Source of the DNA: Spirochaetaceae bacterium
Lineage (GTDB): Bacteria > Spirochaetota > Spirochaetia > B11-G9
Assembly (NCBI GenBank): GCA_030600745.1
Contig: JAUVLL010000218.1
Span: 1 to 5,907 of the forward strand
Reading direction: 5' to 3'
DNA length: 5,907 nucleotides
Shown here piece by piece: positions 1 through 5,907 of the stretch. The position numbers and the translations under genes are program-made. The notes below the pieces were generated by a model. That model was given only the letters and a program-made list of their open reading frames with translations. It ran no database searches and was not told where the DNA came from. Numbering within the stretch: the first letter of the stretch is position 1; each line of letters starts with the position of its first letter.

Positions 1-638
1 AAATAATTTTTTTGTTCAGATTTTTTTGTCGCCAGATAGTTTTCTATATATTCGTAAGTTGTGGGGTTCAGGTGTTTCAGGGAGAGATCTTCAAGGTCGG
101 CCTTTAACGATGAGATACCTAAACGGTCGGCAAGTGGTGCATATATTTCCAGACATTCGTTTGCAATTAATTTTCTCTTTTTTTCCGGAAGGAATTCAAG
201 TGTGCTCATATTGTGAAGTTTGTCTGCAAGTTTTATTATTATTACACGAATGTCCTTTGCCATGGCCAGAAGCATTTTTCTTATAGTCTCAGCTTCCTGT
301 ATAGATTTACTTTTTGCCTTCAGAATAGATATCTTTGTAACCCCTTCAACCATGTTGGCTACTTCTTTTCCGTAACGCCTTTTTATTTCATTAAAAACTA
401 CATTGGTATCTTCCAATACATCATGTAAAAGGGCGGATATTATTGTGTCCGAGTCCATCTTCATGTCGACCAGGATTTCTGCAACGCGTAAGGGGTGGAT
501 AAAATAGGGTTCTCCGCTTGCTCTTTTTTGATCTTTATGAAGTTCTTTTGCCCATTCTGCGGCATCCATTATTCTGGTTTGTTCTTTGCTGCTGAATCCG
601 GATAGTTTAGATTTGAATATTTCCAGCTGATTTCTCAT
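1..638 (-). CDS. rel: RelA/SpoT-family (p)ppGpp hydrolase/synthetase (RSH), N-terminal part, 3' end outside window
   Basis: The frame is open from an ATG at 638 to the window edge, giving 212 complete codons. The protein is the N-terminal HD hydrolase domain of a long RSH enzyme, which degrades (and, through a synthetase domain that would lie beyond the window, makes) the stringent-response alarmone (p)ppGpp in the cytoplasm. Residues matching the family's Mn2+/hydrolase site are all seen: R39, H48 (FIHPLRVAEIL), H72-D73 and E76-D77 (ALLHDVLEDT), D139 and N143 (KLADKLHNM). They sit at a constant offset of -5 from the streptococcal Rel numbering. Further hallmarks are VEGVTKI (97-103) and EIYAPLADRLG (164-174). 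With an intact hydrolase site this is a bifunctional Rel or SpoT type, not a hydrolase-dead RelA; synthetase and C-terminal regulatory domains cannot be checked. The start lies 2 nt after the prmC stop, with a weak AAAGAG ribosome site (646-651) inside prmC, so translational coupling is likely. Confidence 0.96.
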   Translation of the reverse strand, partial: MRNQLEIFKSKLSGFSSKEQTRIMDAAEWAKELHKDQKRASGEPYFIHPLRVAEILVDMKMDSDTIISALLHDVLEDTNVVFNEIKRRYGKEVANMVEGVTKISILKAKSKSIQEAETIRKMLLAMAKDIRVIIIKLADKLHNMSTLEFLPEKKRKLIANECLEIYAPLADRLGISSLKADLEDLSLKHLNPTTYEYIENYLATKKSEQKNY

Positions 639-640
639 TT

Positions 641-1489
641 TTACACTCTTTGTCCCGCCGTGACTCTGTTCCTTCCTGATAAGTCCTTAATTATTCTTGT
701 ATTATAATAGTCGGACGAATCCATAAGATTTCGGATCACTTTTGTTTGATCAATACTGGATTCTATTAGAAGATATCCGTCTTTTTCCAGAAAACCGGGG
801 GCTTTATTAATTATTTCTCTAATATAATCAAGACCATCTTTGCCTCCTCTGAAAGCCATATCCGGTTCCGGCCATCCGATTTCCCCCATGCTATCTGTTT
901 CCTTATCCGTCAGATAGGGGGGATTTGTAATTATCATATCAAAGGATCCTTCTATACTGTCAAATAAATTGGATTTAATAACTTTTAGTTCTTTTCCCAA
1001 AATTGATGCACTGTTCTTTTTACATACACCAAGAGCTGCACTGGATAAATCAGAGCATAGAACAGATATTCGTGGTACATTATGCTTTAAGCTAATGCCC
1101 AGAGCACCTGAGCCTGTACATAGATCAAGAATATTTTTTATCTCAGGGGATTCTTCCAATATTTTTACAGCAGTTTCTACGAGGGTTTCTGAATCCGGTC
1201 TTGGAACAAGAACGTTTTCATTTACATAGAAAGAAAGACCGTAAAATTCTTTCTTTTTTATAAGATAGGAAACAGGATAATTTTTATTTCTTTTATTAAT
1301 AAGAGAAAAATAGGATTTATAATCTGTTTCACTCATTTTATCAGGATATGAAGCCAGTAGTTTCTCTTTCGATACACCCAAAATGTATGCCAGTAAAATC
1401 AGAGCATCCAGAAATGGTGTTTCTGATGGTGCAGGCGAGTTTTTAAGTAATGAAGTTCCTTCTTCAAGAACTTCTCTTATGGTTTTCAT
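641..1489 (-). CDS. prmC: Peptide chain release factor N5-glutamine methyltransferase PrmC (HemK)
   Basis: A 282-residue class I SAM-dependent methyltransferase, the usual family length. It methylates the glutamine of the GGQ motif in release factors, which raises peptide-release activity. An N-terminal helical substrate-binding domain (about 1-85) is followed by the conserved VLVPRPDSETLVE segment (93-105), SAM-binding motif I DLCTGSGALGI (122-132), an acidic motif II residue (D147) and the catalytic NPPY (189-192) that holds the target amide. The next region, with WPEP (206-209) and AFRGGKDGL (212-220), and the C-terminal DLSGRNRV (269-276) are also typical. Its ATG overlaps the prfA TGA in an ATGA (1486-1489), with AAGG 4 nt upstream inside prfA. 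It therefore lies directly behind the gene for its own substrate and should be translationally coupled to it. The related 50S L3 methyltransferase PrmB is less likely because of the prfA linkage. Confidence 0.97.
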   Translation of the reverse strand: MKTIREVLEEGTSLLKNSPAPSETPFLDALILLAYILGVSKEKLLASYPDKMSETDYKSYFSLINKRNKNYPVSYLIKKKEFYGLSFYVNENVLVPRPDSETLVETAVKILEESPEIKNILDLCTGSGALGISLKHNVPRISVLCSDLSSAALGVCKKNSASILGKELKVIKSNLFDSIEGSFDMIITNPPYLTDKETDSMGEIGWPEPDMAFRGGKDGLDYIREIINKAPGFLEKDGYLLIESSIDQTKVIRNLMDSSDYYNTRIIKDLSGRNRVTAGQRV

Positions 1490-2550
1490 TTTTCCTTAAG
1501 AGCTTCCTGGTTGGCTGAAAGCTGAAGGCCGTTAATTATCTCTGCCAGATCTCCCTGCATAATATATTCCAGTTTGTAGAGGGTAAGATTTATTCTGTGA
1601 TCTGTTACCCTGTTCTGGGGGTAGTTGTAGGTCCGAATCCTTTCAGATCTGTCACCGCTTCCAACCTGGCTTTTACGGTTTTTCGAACGTGTTCTTGCTT
1701 TTTTCTCTGCTTCAGCTTCATATAATCTTGCTCTAAGAACTCTAAAGGCTTTTGCTTTATTCTTGATCTGGGATTTTTCGTCCTGACAGGTTACTACAAT
1801 ACCTGTAGGCAGATGGGTAATACGGACAGCTGAATCTGTTGTATTTACGCTCTGCCCGCCGGGGCCGGATGATCTGAATACATCTATCTTCAACTCTTCA
1901 TTTTTTATCTGGATATCAGTTTCTTCTGCTTCAGGAAGGACGGCGACAGTAACTGCGGATGTGTGAACTCTTCCTCCGGATTCAGTTGCCGGTACTCTTT
2001 GAACTCTATGAACACCACTTTCGTACCGAAGGGTTCCATATACTTCCTTTCCTGAGATTGAAAAGGCTATCTCCTTGAAACCGCCAATACCAATTTCATT
2101 TGTTGACATAACTTCGGTTTTCCATTTATGAGTTTCGGCAAAACGGGAGTACATTCTGTAAAGATCGGCTGCAAACAAGGCTGCTTCATCTCCGCCGGTA
2201 CCGGCACGGATCTCCATTATTATATTTTTCCCATCCATGGGGTCTTTAGGTACCAGAAGCAGTTTCAACTTCTGTTCCATTTTCTCACTTTTTTCTTCCA
2301 GTCCATTTAGCTCTTCTTTGGCCATATCCCTCATTTCCGGATCAGTTTCCTCGTGTATAAGGGTTTTTGCGTCTTCAATTCCATCCAGAAGAGTTTTAAA
2401 CAGCTCATAGAGATCTGCGGTCTCTTTTAAATGACTGTATTCCTGCATCACTTTTTTGTAACGATCCATATTTTTCATAATATCAGGATCAGCAATCTCT
2501 TTTTCAAGTTCTGCGCATTTTACGACTATAGAATCAAGTTTATTTATCAT
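1486..2550 (-). CDS. prfA: Peptide chain release factor 1 (RF1)
   Basis: A full-length 354-residue class I release factor that recognises UAA and UAG in the ribosomal A site and triggers peptidyl-tRNA hydrolysis. The coiled-coil N-terminal domain (about 1-100) precedes the core, which has MEIRAGTGGDEA (112-123), the codon-reading loop with the RF1-type tripeptide PAT (187-189) in HRVQRVPATESGGRVHTS, and the catalytic GGQ (231-233) in RSSGPGGQSVNTTDSAV. PAT separates it from RF2, which has SPF and a programmed frameshift; neither is present. The conserved tail GDRSERIRTYNYPQNRVTDHR (299-319) is intact. The ATG at 2550 is the only sensible start: an in-frame TGA lies 15 nt upstream and the protein aligns with RF1 from its first residues. 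No Shine-Dalgarno sequence precedes it; the sense strand reads CCTCTT just before the ATG. The next gene, prmC, encodes the enzyme that modifies Q233. Confidence 0.98.
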   Translation of the reverse strand: MINKLDSIVVKCAELEKEIADPDIMKNMDRYKKVMQEYSHLKETADLYELFKTLLDGIEDAKTLIHEETDPEMRDMAKEELNGLEEKSEKMEQKLKLLLVPKDPMDGKNIIMEIRAGTGGDEAALFAADLYRMYSRFAETHKWKTEVMSTNEIGIGGFKEIAFSISGKEVYGTLRYESGVHRVQRVPATESGGRVHTSAVTVAVLPEAEETDIQIKNEELKIDVFRSSGPGGQSVNTTDSAVRITHLPTGIVVTCQDEKSQIKNKAKAFRVLRARLYEAEAEKKARTRSKNRKSQVGSGDRSERIRTYNYPQNRVTDHRINLTLYKLEYIMQGDLAEIINGLQLSANQEALKEK

Positions 2551-2556
2551 AAGAGG

Positions 2557-2586
2557 AATATATCAGAAAAAGCAATTTTTTAACAA
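2557..2586 (-). promoter_or_regulatory. Predicted extended -10 promoter for prfA-prmC-rel
   Basis: On the minus strand TTGTTA (2586-2581) is followed after 18 nt by TATATT (2562-2557), and the latter is preceded by TG one base away (TGATATATT), an extended -10. The expected start point, about 7 nt past the -10 box, falls at about 2550, on the prfA ATG itself. It lies in the 78-bp gap (2551-2628) after the rhomboid gene. No strong terminator is seen in that gap, so read-through from the rhomboid gene remains possible. The promoter is a sequence match only. Confidence 0.55.
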
Positions 2587-2628
2587 TGGGTTTCGGGTGA
2601 ACCGTGAGAATTAACTTTTTTTCTATTC

Positions 2629-3219
2629 TTAGGAATCTATAATAACTTCCAGCTCTTTTATCCGATGTCTTTGCTTTATAAATCCGAATATGCTGCCGCA
2701 GAATCCTCCTGCTATATGGGCAAACTCTGCAATATCATTGCTTTGAAAAGACTGGAAAACTTCTTTAACAATATAAAGGGCAATAATCAGAATAAATGTA
2801 AGAGGTATTTCACCGTTTTTTGTATTTGTAAAAGGGGCCAGCAGGATCATCATAAATGCAACACCGCTTGCTCCAAGAAGAGCCCCCTGAAATAAGAGAG
2901 TGTTTAGTATACCTGTTACAAGTGCAGTAATCAGTATCATTACCAGCAGCGAAAAAGAGCCGTACTTTTCCTCCAGAATTGGACCAACCAGGAGAATTAT
3001 TGCAAAGTTACCCAGAAGGTGTTCCCAGCTGATATGTCCGGCAATATGAGAGAAAAGCCTTAGATAACTTATAATGGAACCAGTATTAAAATACCCCCTG
3101 CCGGGAACAACAAACCATGAAGAGATCAGATTACCTCCGAATAAAGGGTTTAATAAAAGAACCAGGACAGCTATAAGGGTGTAGTTAAGCACTACAGGAG
3201 CATTGTATCGAATTTTCAT
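2629..3219 (-). CDS. Rhomboid-family intramembrane serine protease
   Basis: A 196-residue polytopic membrane protein with the six-helix core of bacterial rhomboids and no extra soluble domain. Rhomboids cut transmembrane substrates inside the membrane with a Ser-His dyad. Hydrophobic segments lie near 10-27, 67-82, 88-108, 113-131, 138-156 and 163-181. The signature residues are present: SHIAGHISWEHLLGN (57-71) with H67 and oxyanion-site N71, GASG (116-119) with nucleophile S118, and AHIAGGFCGSIFGF (167-180) with general base H168. Both catalytic residues are kept, so it is predicted to be active rather than an inactive pseudoprotease. The ATG at 3219 has an AAGGTG ribosome site (3225-3230) 5 nt upstream, and the first helix begins soon after, as expected. 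It is the first gene of the minus-strand block and is divergent from adenine deaminase. The substrate cannot be read from sequence or neighbours. Confidence 0.93.
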   Translation of the reverse strand: MKIRYNAPVVLNYTLIAVLVLLLNPLFGGNLISSWFVVPGRGYFNTGSIISYLRLFSHIAGHISWEHLLGNFAIILLVGPILEEKYGSFSLLVMILITALVTGILNTLLFQGALLGASGVAFMMILLAPFTNTKNGEIPLTFILIIALYIVKEVFQSFQSNDIAEFAHIAGGFCGSIFGFIKQRHRIKELEVIIDS

Positions 3220-3241
3220 GTTTACACCTTATTATCTGAAG

Positions 3242-3263
3242 GTTGAAAAGTCAACTAAGTTGG
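3242..3263. repeat. Overlapping short inverted repeats (GTTGA/TCAAC half-sites)
   Basis: GTTGA (3242-3246) and TCAAC (3251-3255) form a perfect 5-bp inverted repeat around AAAG. CAACT (3252-3256) and AGTTG (3258-3262) form a second one around a single A, so the middle arm is shared. The three half-sites are 8-9 bp apart in the divergent promoter region and cover the TTGACT box on the minus strand. This could be an operator, but arms of 5 bp can also arise by chance. Confidence 0.35.
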
Positions 3264-3317
3264 ATCCAGTGCATATTTACGATTCGAATTAAAATATGAT
3301 AAATTATGAAATGCGGG

Positions 3318-3323
3318 AAGGAG
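3318..3323 (+). promoter_or_regulatory. Shine-Dalgarno sequence deciding the adenine deaminase start
   Basis: AAGGAG lies 6 nt before the ATG at 3330, within the purine-rich run GGGAAGGAGAG. The earlier in-frame ATG at 3306 would place this site inside the coding region, and it has no ribosome site of its own. This fixes the start at 3330. Confidence 0.88.
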
Positions 3324-3329
3324 AGATCG

Positions 3330-5072
3330 ATGAGTAATAAAAACGATAAAGATATATTAAGACGGAAAATTTTGGTTGCTTCAGGTAAAAAAAAGTGTGA
3401 ACTGGTTTTTCGAAATGCTAAGATAGTTGATGTTTTGTCCCATGAAATAATAGAGGGAAGTATTGGTGTGGATAATGGAATGGTGGTTGGTATTGGACTT
3501 TATGAAGGTGATGTTGAAATAGATGTTAAGGGAAAATATTTGATGCCCGGTTTAATTGACAGCCATGTCCATATTGAATCTTCTCTTGCCCCTCCTGATG
3601 GTTTTGCCAGAGCTGTTATACCTCATGGAACAACGACTGTTATTGCTGATCCCCATGAAATTGCGAATGTTAAAGGATCTGAGGGTATTAAATTTATGAT
3701 CCGTTCAGCAAAAAAAGTACCTATGAATATATATTTTATGATTCCCTCCTGTGTGCCTGCTACTTCTTTTGAACATTCAGGGGCTGTACTGGATGCAGCG
3801 GCTATAGATTCTCTTATGGATGATGAAAACGTGCTTGGCCTTGGTGAACTTATGGATTACCCCTCTGTTGTAGCAGCTGATGATAAAATAATGGATAAAA
3901 TACTGACAGCATCCGGCAGGGATAAACTGATAGACGGTCATGGGCCAATGCTGGAGGGGAAGTCCTTAAATGCATATGCAGCTGCAGGTGTTCGGACAGA
4001 TCATGAGAGTTCTACGGTAGACGAAATGAGGGAAAGATTAAGAGCGGGTATGTATATACTTATGAGAGAAGGAAGTGCTGCCCATGATCTTAAAGCACTT
4101 CTTGCCGGAGTTACAGAGGGTAATTCAAGAAGATGTCTGTTTTGTACAGATGACAGGCAGCCGGAAGATATCCTTGATAGCGGGCATATTGATAATCACC
4201 TGCGTATTGCTGTGGAGAAAGGGATTGATCCTATAACTGCTGTACAAATGGCTACTATAAATGCAGCCGAGTGTTACAGGCTGAATAATATTGGCGCCGT
4301 TGCTATAGGATATGAAGCTGACTTTGTAATATTTGATGATTTACAAAATTTTAAAATCAGAGAAGTTTATTATAAAGGTAATCTTGTTGCGAAAGAGGGA
4401 AAAGCTGTTTTCGAATCTGCATGCGAAGATATTTCTGCTGTTTCAGGTAAACTGAATGTCAAACCATTCGGAATCGAAAGATTTAAACTTGAACTGAAAA
4501 GTGATATAGCCAGGGTAATGAGATTAAAAGCTCACAGCCTTCTTACAGAAAAAGTACAGAGAAAGATTTTCAGGGATAAAGATGGAAATTATGAACAGTA
4601 TCCGGATCTGGATATTATTAAGCTGGCTGTTATTGAACGCCATGATGCAACCGGCAATACTGGTCTTGGACTTGTTGAAAATTTTAAACTTCAAAATGGA
4701 GCCATTGCTACAACTATAGCTCACGATTCCCATAATATAATTGTAATTGGGGATAATGATGCTGATATGTACGAGTGCGTAAATGAACTGATTAAGATTG
4801 GCGGTGGTATTACTATGTGCAGTAAGGGCAGGATTCTTGGTACTCTTCCATTACCTATAGCAGGCCTTATGTCAGATAAACCTCTTCGGTCGATAAATGA
4901 GAAACTGAAAGAGATGAATGAGACTGCCTATAAGGTACTTGGGGTAAACAAAAACCTTGATCCTTTTATGACCCTTGCTTTTTTGGCTCTACCTGTTATC
5001 CCGGAGCTTAAACTGACAGATGTCGGGCTTTTTGATGTTGCAGAGTTTAAGTTTACAGATATTTCAGTCTAA
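3330..5072 (+). CDS. ade: Adenine deaminase (adenine aminohydrolase, amidohydrolase superfamily)
   Basis: A 580-residue enzyme of the Ade/YicP family, close to the usual family length, that hydrolyses adenine to hypoxanthine and ammonia in the cytoplasm. After a small N-terminal beta domain the metal-dependent barrel begins with MPGLIDSHVHIESS (72-85; H79 and H81 are metal ligands), then IADPHEIANVKG (105-116), GLGELMDYP (170-178), DGHGP (202-206), RTDHESS (222-228) and CTDDRQPEDIL (272-282). The last holds the catalytic aspartate region. The C-terminal family-specific domain carries IERHDATGNTGLG (435-447), IAHDSHNIIVIG (463-474) and PLPIAGLMSD (507-516). These C-terminal motifs separate it from dihydroorotases, ureases and the unrelated adenosine-deaminase-like adenine deaminases. 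The start at 3330 was chosen over 3306 because of the strong AAGGAG site. It stands alone on the plus strand, divergent from the rhomboid gene, and its TAA overlaps the stop of the convergent selD gene. Confidence 0.96.
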   Translation: MSNKNDKDILRRKILVASGKKKCELVFRNAKIVDVLSHEIIEGSIGVDNGMVVGIGLYEGDVEIDVKGKYLMPGLIDSHVHIESSLAPPDGFARAVIPHGTTTVIADPHEIANVKGSEGIKFMIRSAKKVPMNIYFMIPSCVPATSFEHSGAVLDAAAIDSLMDDENVLGLGELMDYPSVVAADDKIMDKILTASGRDKLIDGHGPMLEGKSLNAYAAAGVRTDHESSTVDEMRERLRAGMYILMREGSAAHDLKALLAGVTEGNSRRCLFCTDDRQPEDILDSGHIDNHLRIAVEKGIDPITAVQMATINAAECYRLNNIGAVAIGYEADFVIFDDLQNFKIREVYYKGNLVAKEGKAVFESACEDISAVSGKLNVKPFGIERFKLELKSDIARVMRLKAHSLLTEKVQRKIFRDKDGNYEQYPDLDIIKLAVIERHDATGNTGLGLVENFKLQNGAIATTIAHDSHNIIVIGDNDADMYECVNELIKIGGGITMCSKGRILGTLPLPIAGLMSDKPLRSINEKLKEMNETAYKVLGVNKNLDPFMTLAFLALPVIPELKLTDVGLFDVAEFKFTDISV

Positions 5073-5907
5073 GTAACAATTTCTATTCTCTCGGCCTTGT
5101 CTGTAGTTCTTCCTATTATCGATGCAGTATGTCCTGTTTCCTCAAGTTTCTTAAGAATCTTACTGCTAAACTCATCAGGTACTGCAATGAGCAGCCCTCC
5201 GGAAGTCTGGGGGTCGAAGAGGGTGTTTAGAATCTCTTTTGAAATACTCTCGGAATTATCTATATACTTAAGCCTGTATCTCCTATTTCTCCCGGTTCCA
5301 GCAGGGACAAATTTTTCTGTTATATATTTCATAGTATTCGGGAATAAATTGATTGAAGGGAAATCAATTTTAAGACCTGCTTTTGTCCCGGACATCATTT
5401 CGCAGGCATGTCCAAGCAGTCCAAAGCCGGTAACATCGGTGCAGGCCGATACTGGGTATCTCTGAATTATCTCTGCAGCCTTTTTATTTAACCTGGTCAT
5501 GGATACTGTGGCAGCTTCAATTGCTGCGTCAGAAGCTTTTCCTGCTCTCATGGCAGTATTTATAGTTCCTGTCCCCAGGGGTTTTGTAAGGATCAGGGTT
5601 TCATTTGGCTTTAATGTATTGTTTCGAAGCACTTTGTCAGGATGGATTATACCTGTAACGGCATAACCAAATTTAAGTTCAGGATCATCCAGGCTGTGTC
5701 CTCCTACCAGAGCAGCTCCTGCTTCAATCAGTTTATTAAGCCCTCCATCCATAATTTTACGCAGATGTTCCATATCCAGAGTATCTTTTGGGAAACCTAC
5801 TATACTCAGTGCTGTAATAGGTTTCCCGCCCATTGCATATACATCAGATAAAGCATTTGCCGCAGCAATCTGACCGAATGTATAAGGATCATTTACAATC
5901 GGAGGGA
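5069..5907 (-). CDS. selD: Selenide, water dikinase (selenophosphate synthetase), 5' end outside window
   Basis: The frame is open to the right edge; 278 residues plus the TAG stop (5071-5069) are visible. SelD makes selenophosphate from selenide and ATP, the selenium donor for selenocysteine, selenouridine tRNA and selenium cofactors. Visible motifs, numbered in the fragment: FGQIAAANALSDVYAMGGKP (10-29, containing the metal-binding aspartate D21, equivalent to E. coli D91), GGHS (68-71), LTKPLGTG (106-113), TDVTGFGLLGH (156-166) and FDPQTSGGLL (230-239). By alignment with E. coli SelD from memory, about 70 N-terminal residues are missing, including the glycine-rich loop with the catalytic Cys or Sec (position 17) and Lys20. 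Whether this SelD is itself a selenoprotein therefore cannot be told. An internal ATG at 5833 should not be taken as the start, because conserved family sequence continues upstream of it. The gene is convergent with adenine deaminase. Confidence 0.97.
   Translation of the reverse strand, partial: PPIVNDPYTFGQIAAANALSDVYAMGGKPITALSIVGFPKDTLDMEHLRKIMDGGLNKLIEAGAALVGGHSLDDPELKFGYAVTGIIHPDKVLRNNTLKPNETLILTKPLGTGTINTAMRAGKASDAAIEAATVSMTRLNKKAAEIIQRYPVSACTDVTGFGLLGHACEMMSGTKAGLKIDFPSINLFPNTMKYITEKFVPAGTGRNRRYRLKYIDNSESISKEILNTLFDPQTSGGLLIAVPDEFSSKILKKLEETGHTASIIGRTTDKAERIEIVT

Larger units (their letters stand above)
3220..3329. promoter_or_regulatory. Divergent intergenic region between rhomboid gene and adenine deaminase
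   Basis: This 110-bp gap must hold the promoters of both divergent genes. On the plus strand TATGAT (3295-3300) is a good -10 candidate that would start transcription near 3307, about 23 nt before the chosen deaminase ATG; no convincing -35 is found at the right distance. On the minus strand TTGACT (3254-3249) resembles a -35 box, but no -10 lies 16-18 nt beyond it (GATAAT at 3236-3231 is only 12 nt away). An 8-bp palindrome ATTCGAAT (3282-3289) sits just upstream of the plus -10. I see no purine riboswitch. Confidence 0.5.

Noticed and set aside
26..428. Two plus-strand open frames (26-286 and 213-428)
   Set aside because: They are antisense to the conserved HD domain of the RSH gene, and the composition (Phe-, Leu- and Tyr-rich, low complexity) is typical of shadow frames.
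969..1229. Plus-strand 86-codon frame inside prmC, and similar short frames at 2128-2310, 2665-2895, 4524-4733 and 5642-5851
   Set aside because: All lie antisense to well-conserved genes and lack ribosome sites or recognisable protein features.
2540..2550. RF2 (prfB) as an alternative identity for the release factor
   Set aside because: The codon-reading tripeptide is PAT rather than SPF, and there is no in-frame TGA frameshift site near codon 25.
2588..2604. Possible hairpin (GGTT/AACC arms) after the rhomboid gene as a terminator
   Set aside because: Only 4-5 pairs form, and there is no following T-run on the minus strand, so it is too weak to call an intrinsic terminator.
3306..3329. 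Earlier in-frame ATG that would add 8 residues to adenine deaminase
   Set aside because: The AAGGAG ribosome site lies inside this extension and is ideally spaced for the ATG at 3330. The -10 candidate at 3295-3300 would start transcription at about this position, and the extra residues are not part of the family.
3220..3329. Purine riboswitch upstream of adenine deaminase
   Set aside because: The predicted leader is only about 23 nt and the whole gap is 110 bp. The paired loops and conserved core of the purine aptamer are not visible.
5097..5465. 122-codon plus-strand open frame inside selD
   Set aside because: It is exactly antisense to conserved SelD sequence (TDVTGFG, DPQTSGG), has no family resemblance or ribosome site, and is explained by the codon bias of selD.

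Overview
The window is a compact, AT-leaning stretch of ordinary bacterial chromosome carrying six protein-coding genes, all of recognisable families. Two are cut by the window edges. No RNA gene, mobile element, CRISPR array or phage remnant is visible. The order prfA-prmC-rel/spoT on one strand matches the arrangement I recall from Borrelia (RF1, HemK/PrmC, then RSH). With the presence of selD and an adenine deaminase, this suggests a free-living or host-associated spirochaete, but the taxon is an inference from gene order alone.

Left block (1-3219, minus strand, read right to left): a six-helix rhomboid-type intramembrane serine protease, a 78-bp gap, then a tight cluster of prfA (release factor 1), prmC (the methyltransferase that modifies the RF1 GGQ glutamine) and a bifunctional-type RelA/SpoT homologue whose 5' 212 codons are visible. 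prfA and prmC overlap by an ATGA; prmC and rel are separated by 2 nt. The cluster therefore joins translation termination, its activating modification and (p)ppGpp control. The gap before prfA holds a good extended -10 promoter placed so close to the prfA ATG that a leaderless or nearly leaderless mRNA is predicted, and no Shine-Dalgarno sequence is present.

Centre (3220-3329): a divergent intergenic region between the rhomboid gene and adenine deaminase, with short inverted repeats, a -10-like box and a strong Shine-Dalgarno sequence for the deaminase.

Right block (3330-5907): adenine deaminase on the plus strand meets selD (selenophosphate synthetase, 5' end outside the window) on the minus strand. 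Their stop codons overlap by 4 bp, leaving no room for an intergenic terminator. Adenine deaminase feeds hypoxanthine into purine salvage or catabolism, and SelD supplies activated selenium. A link through selenium-dependent purine hydroxylases is possible but not shown here.

I found no previously undescribed system. The most testable unusual points are the predicted leaderless prfA transcript, the terminator-free convergent overlap, and the palindrome cluster in the divergent promoter region.
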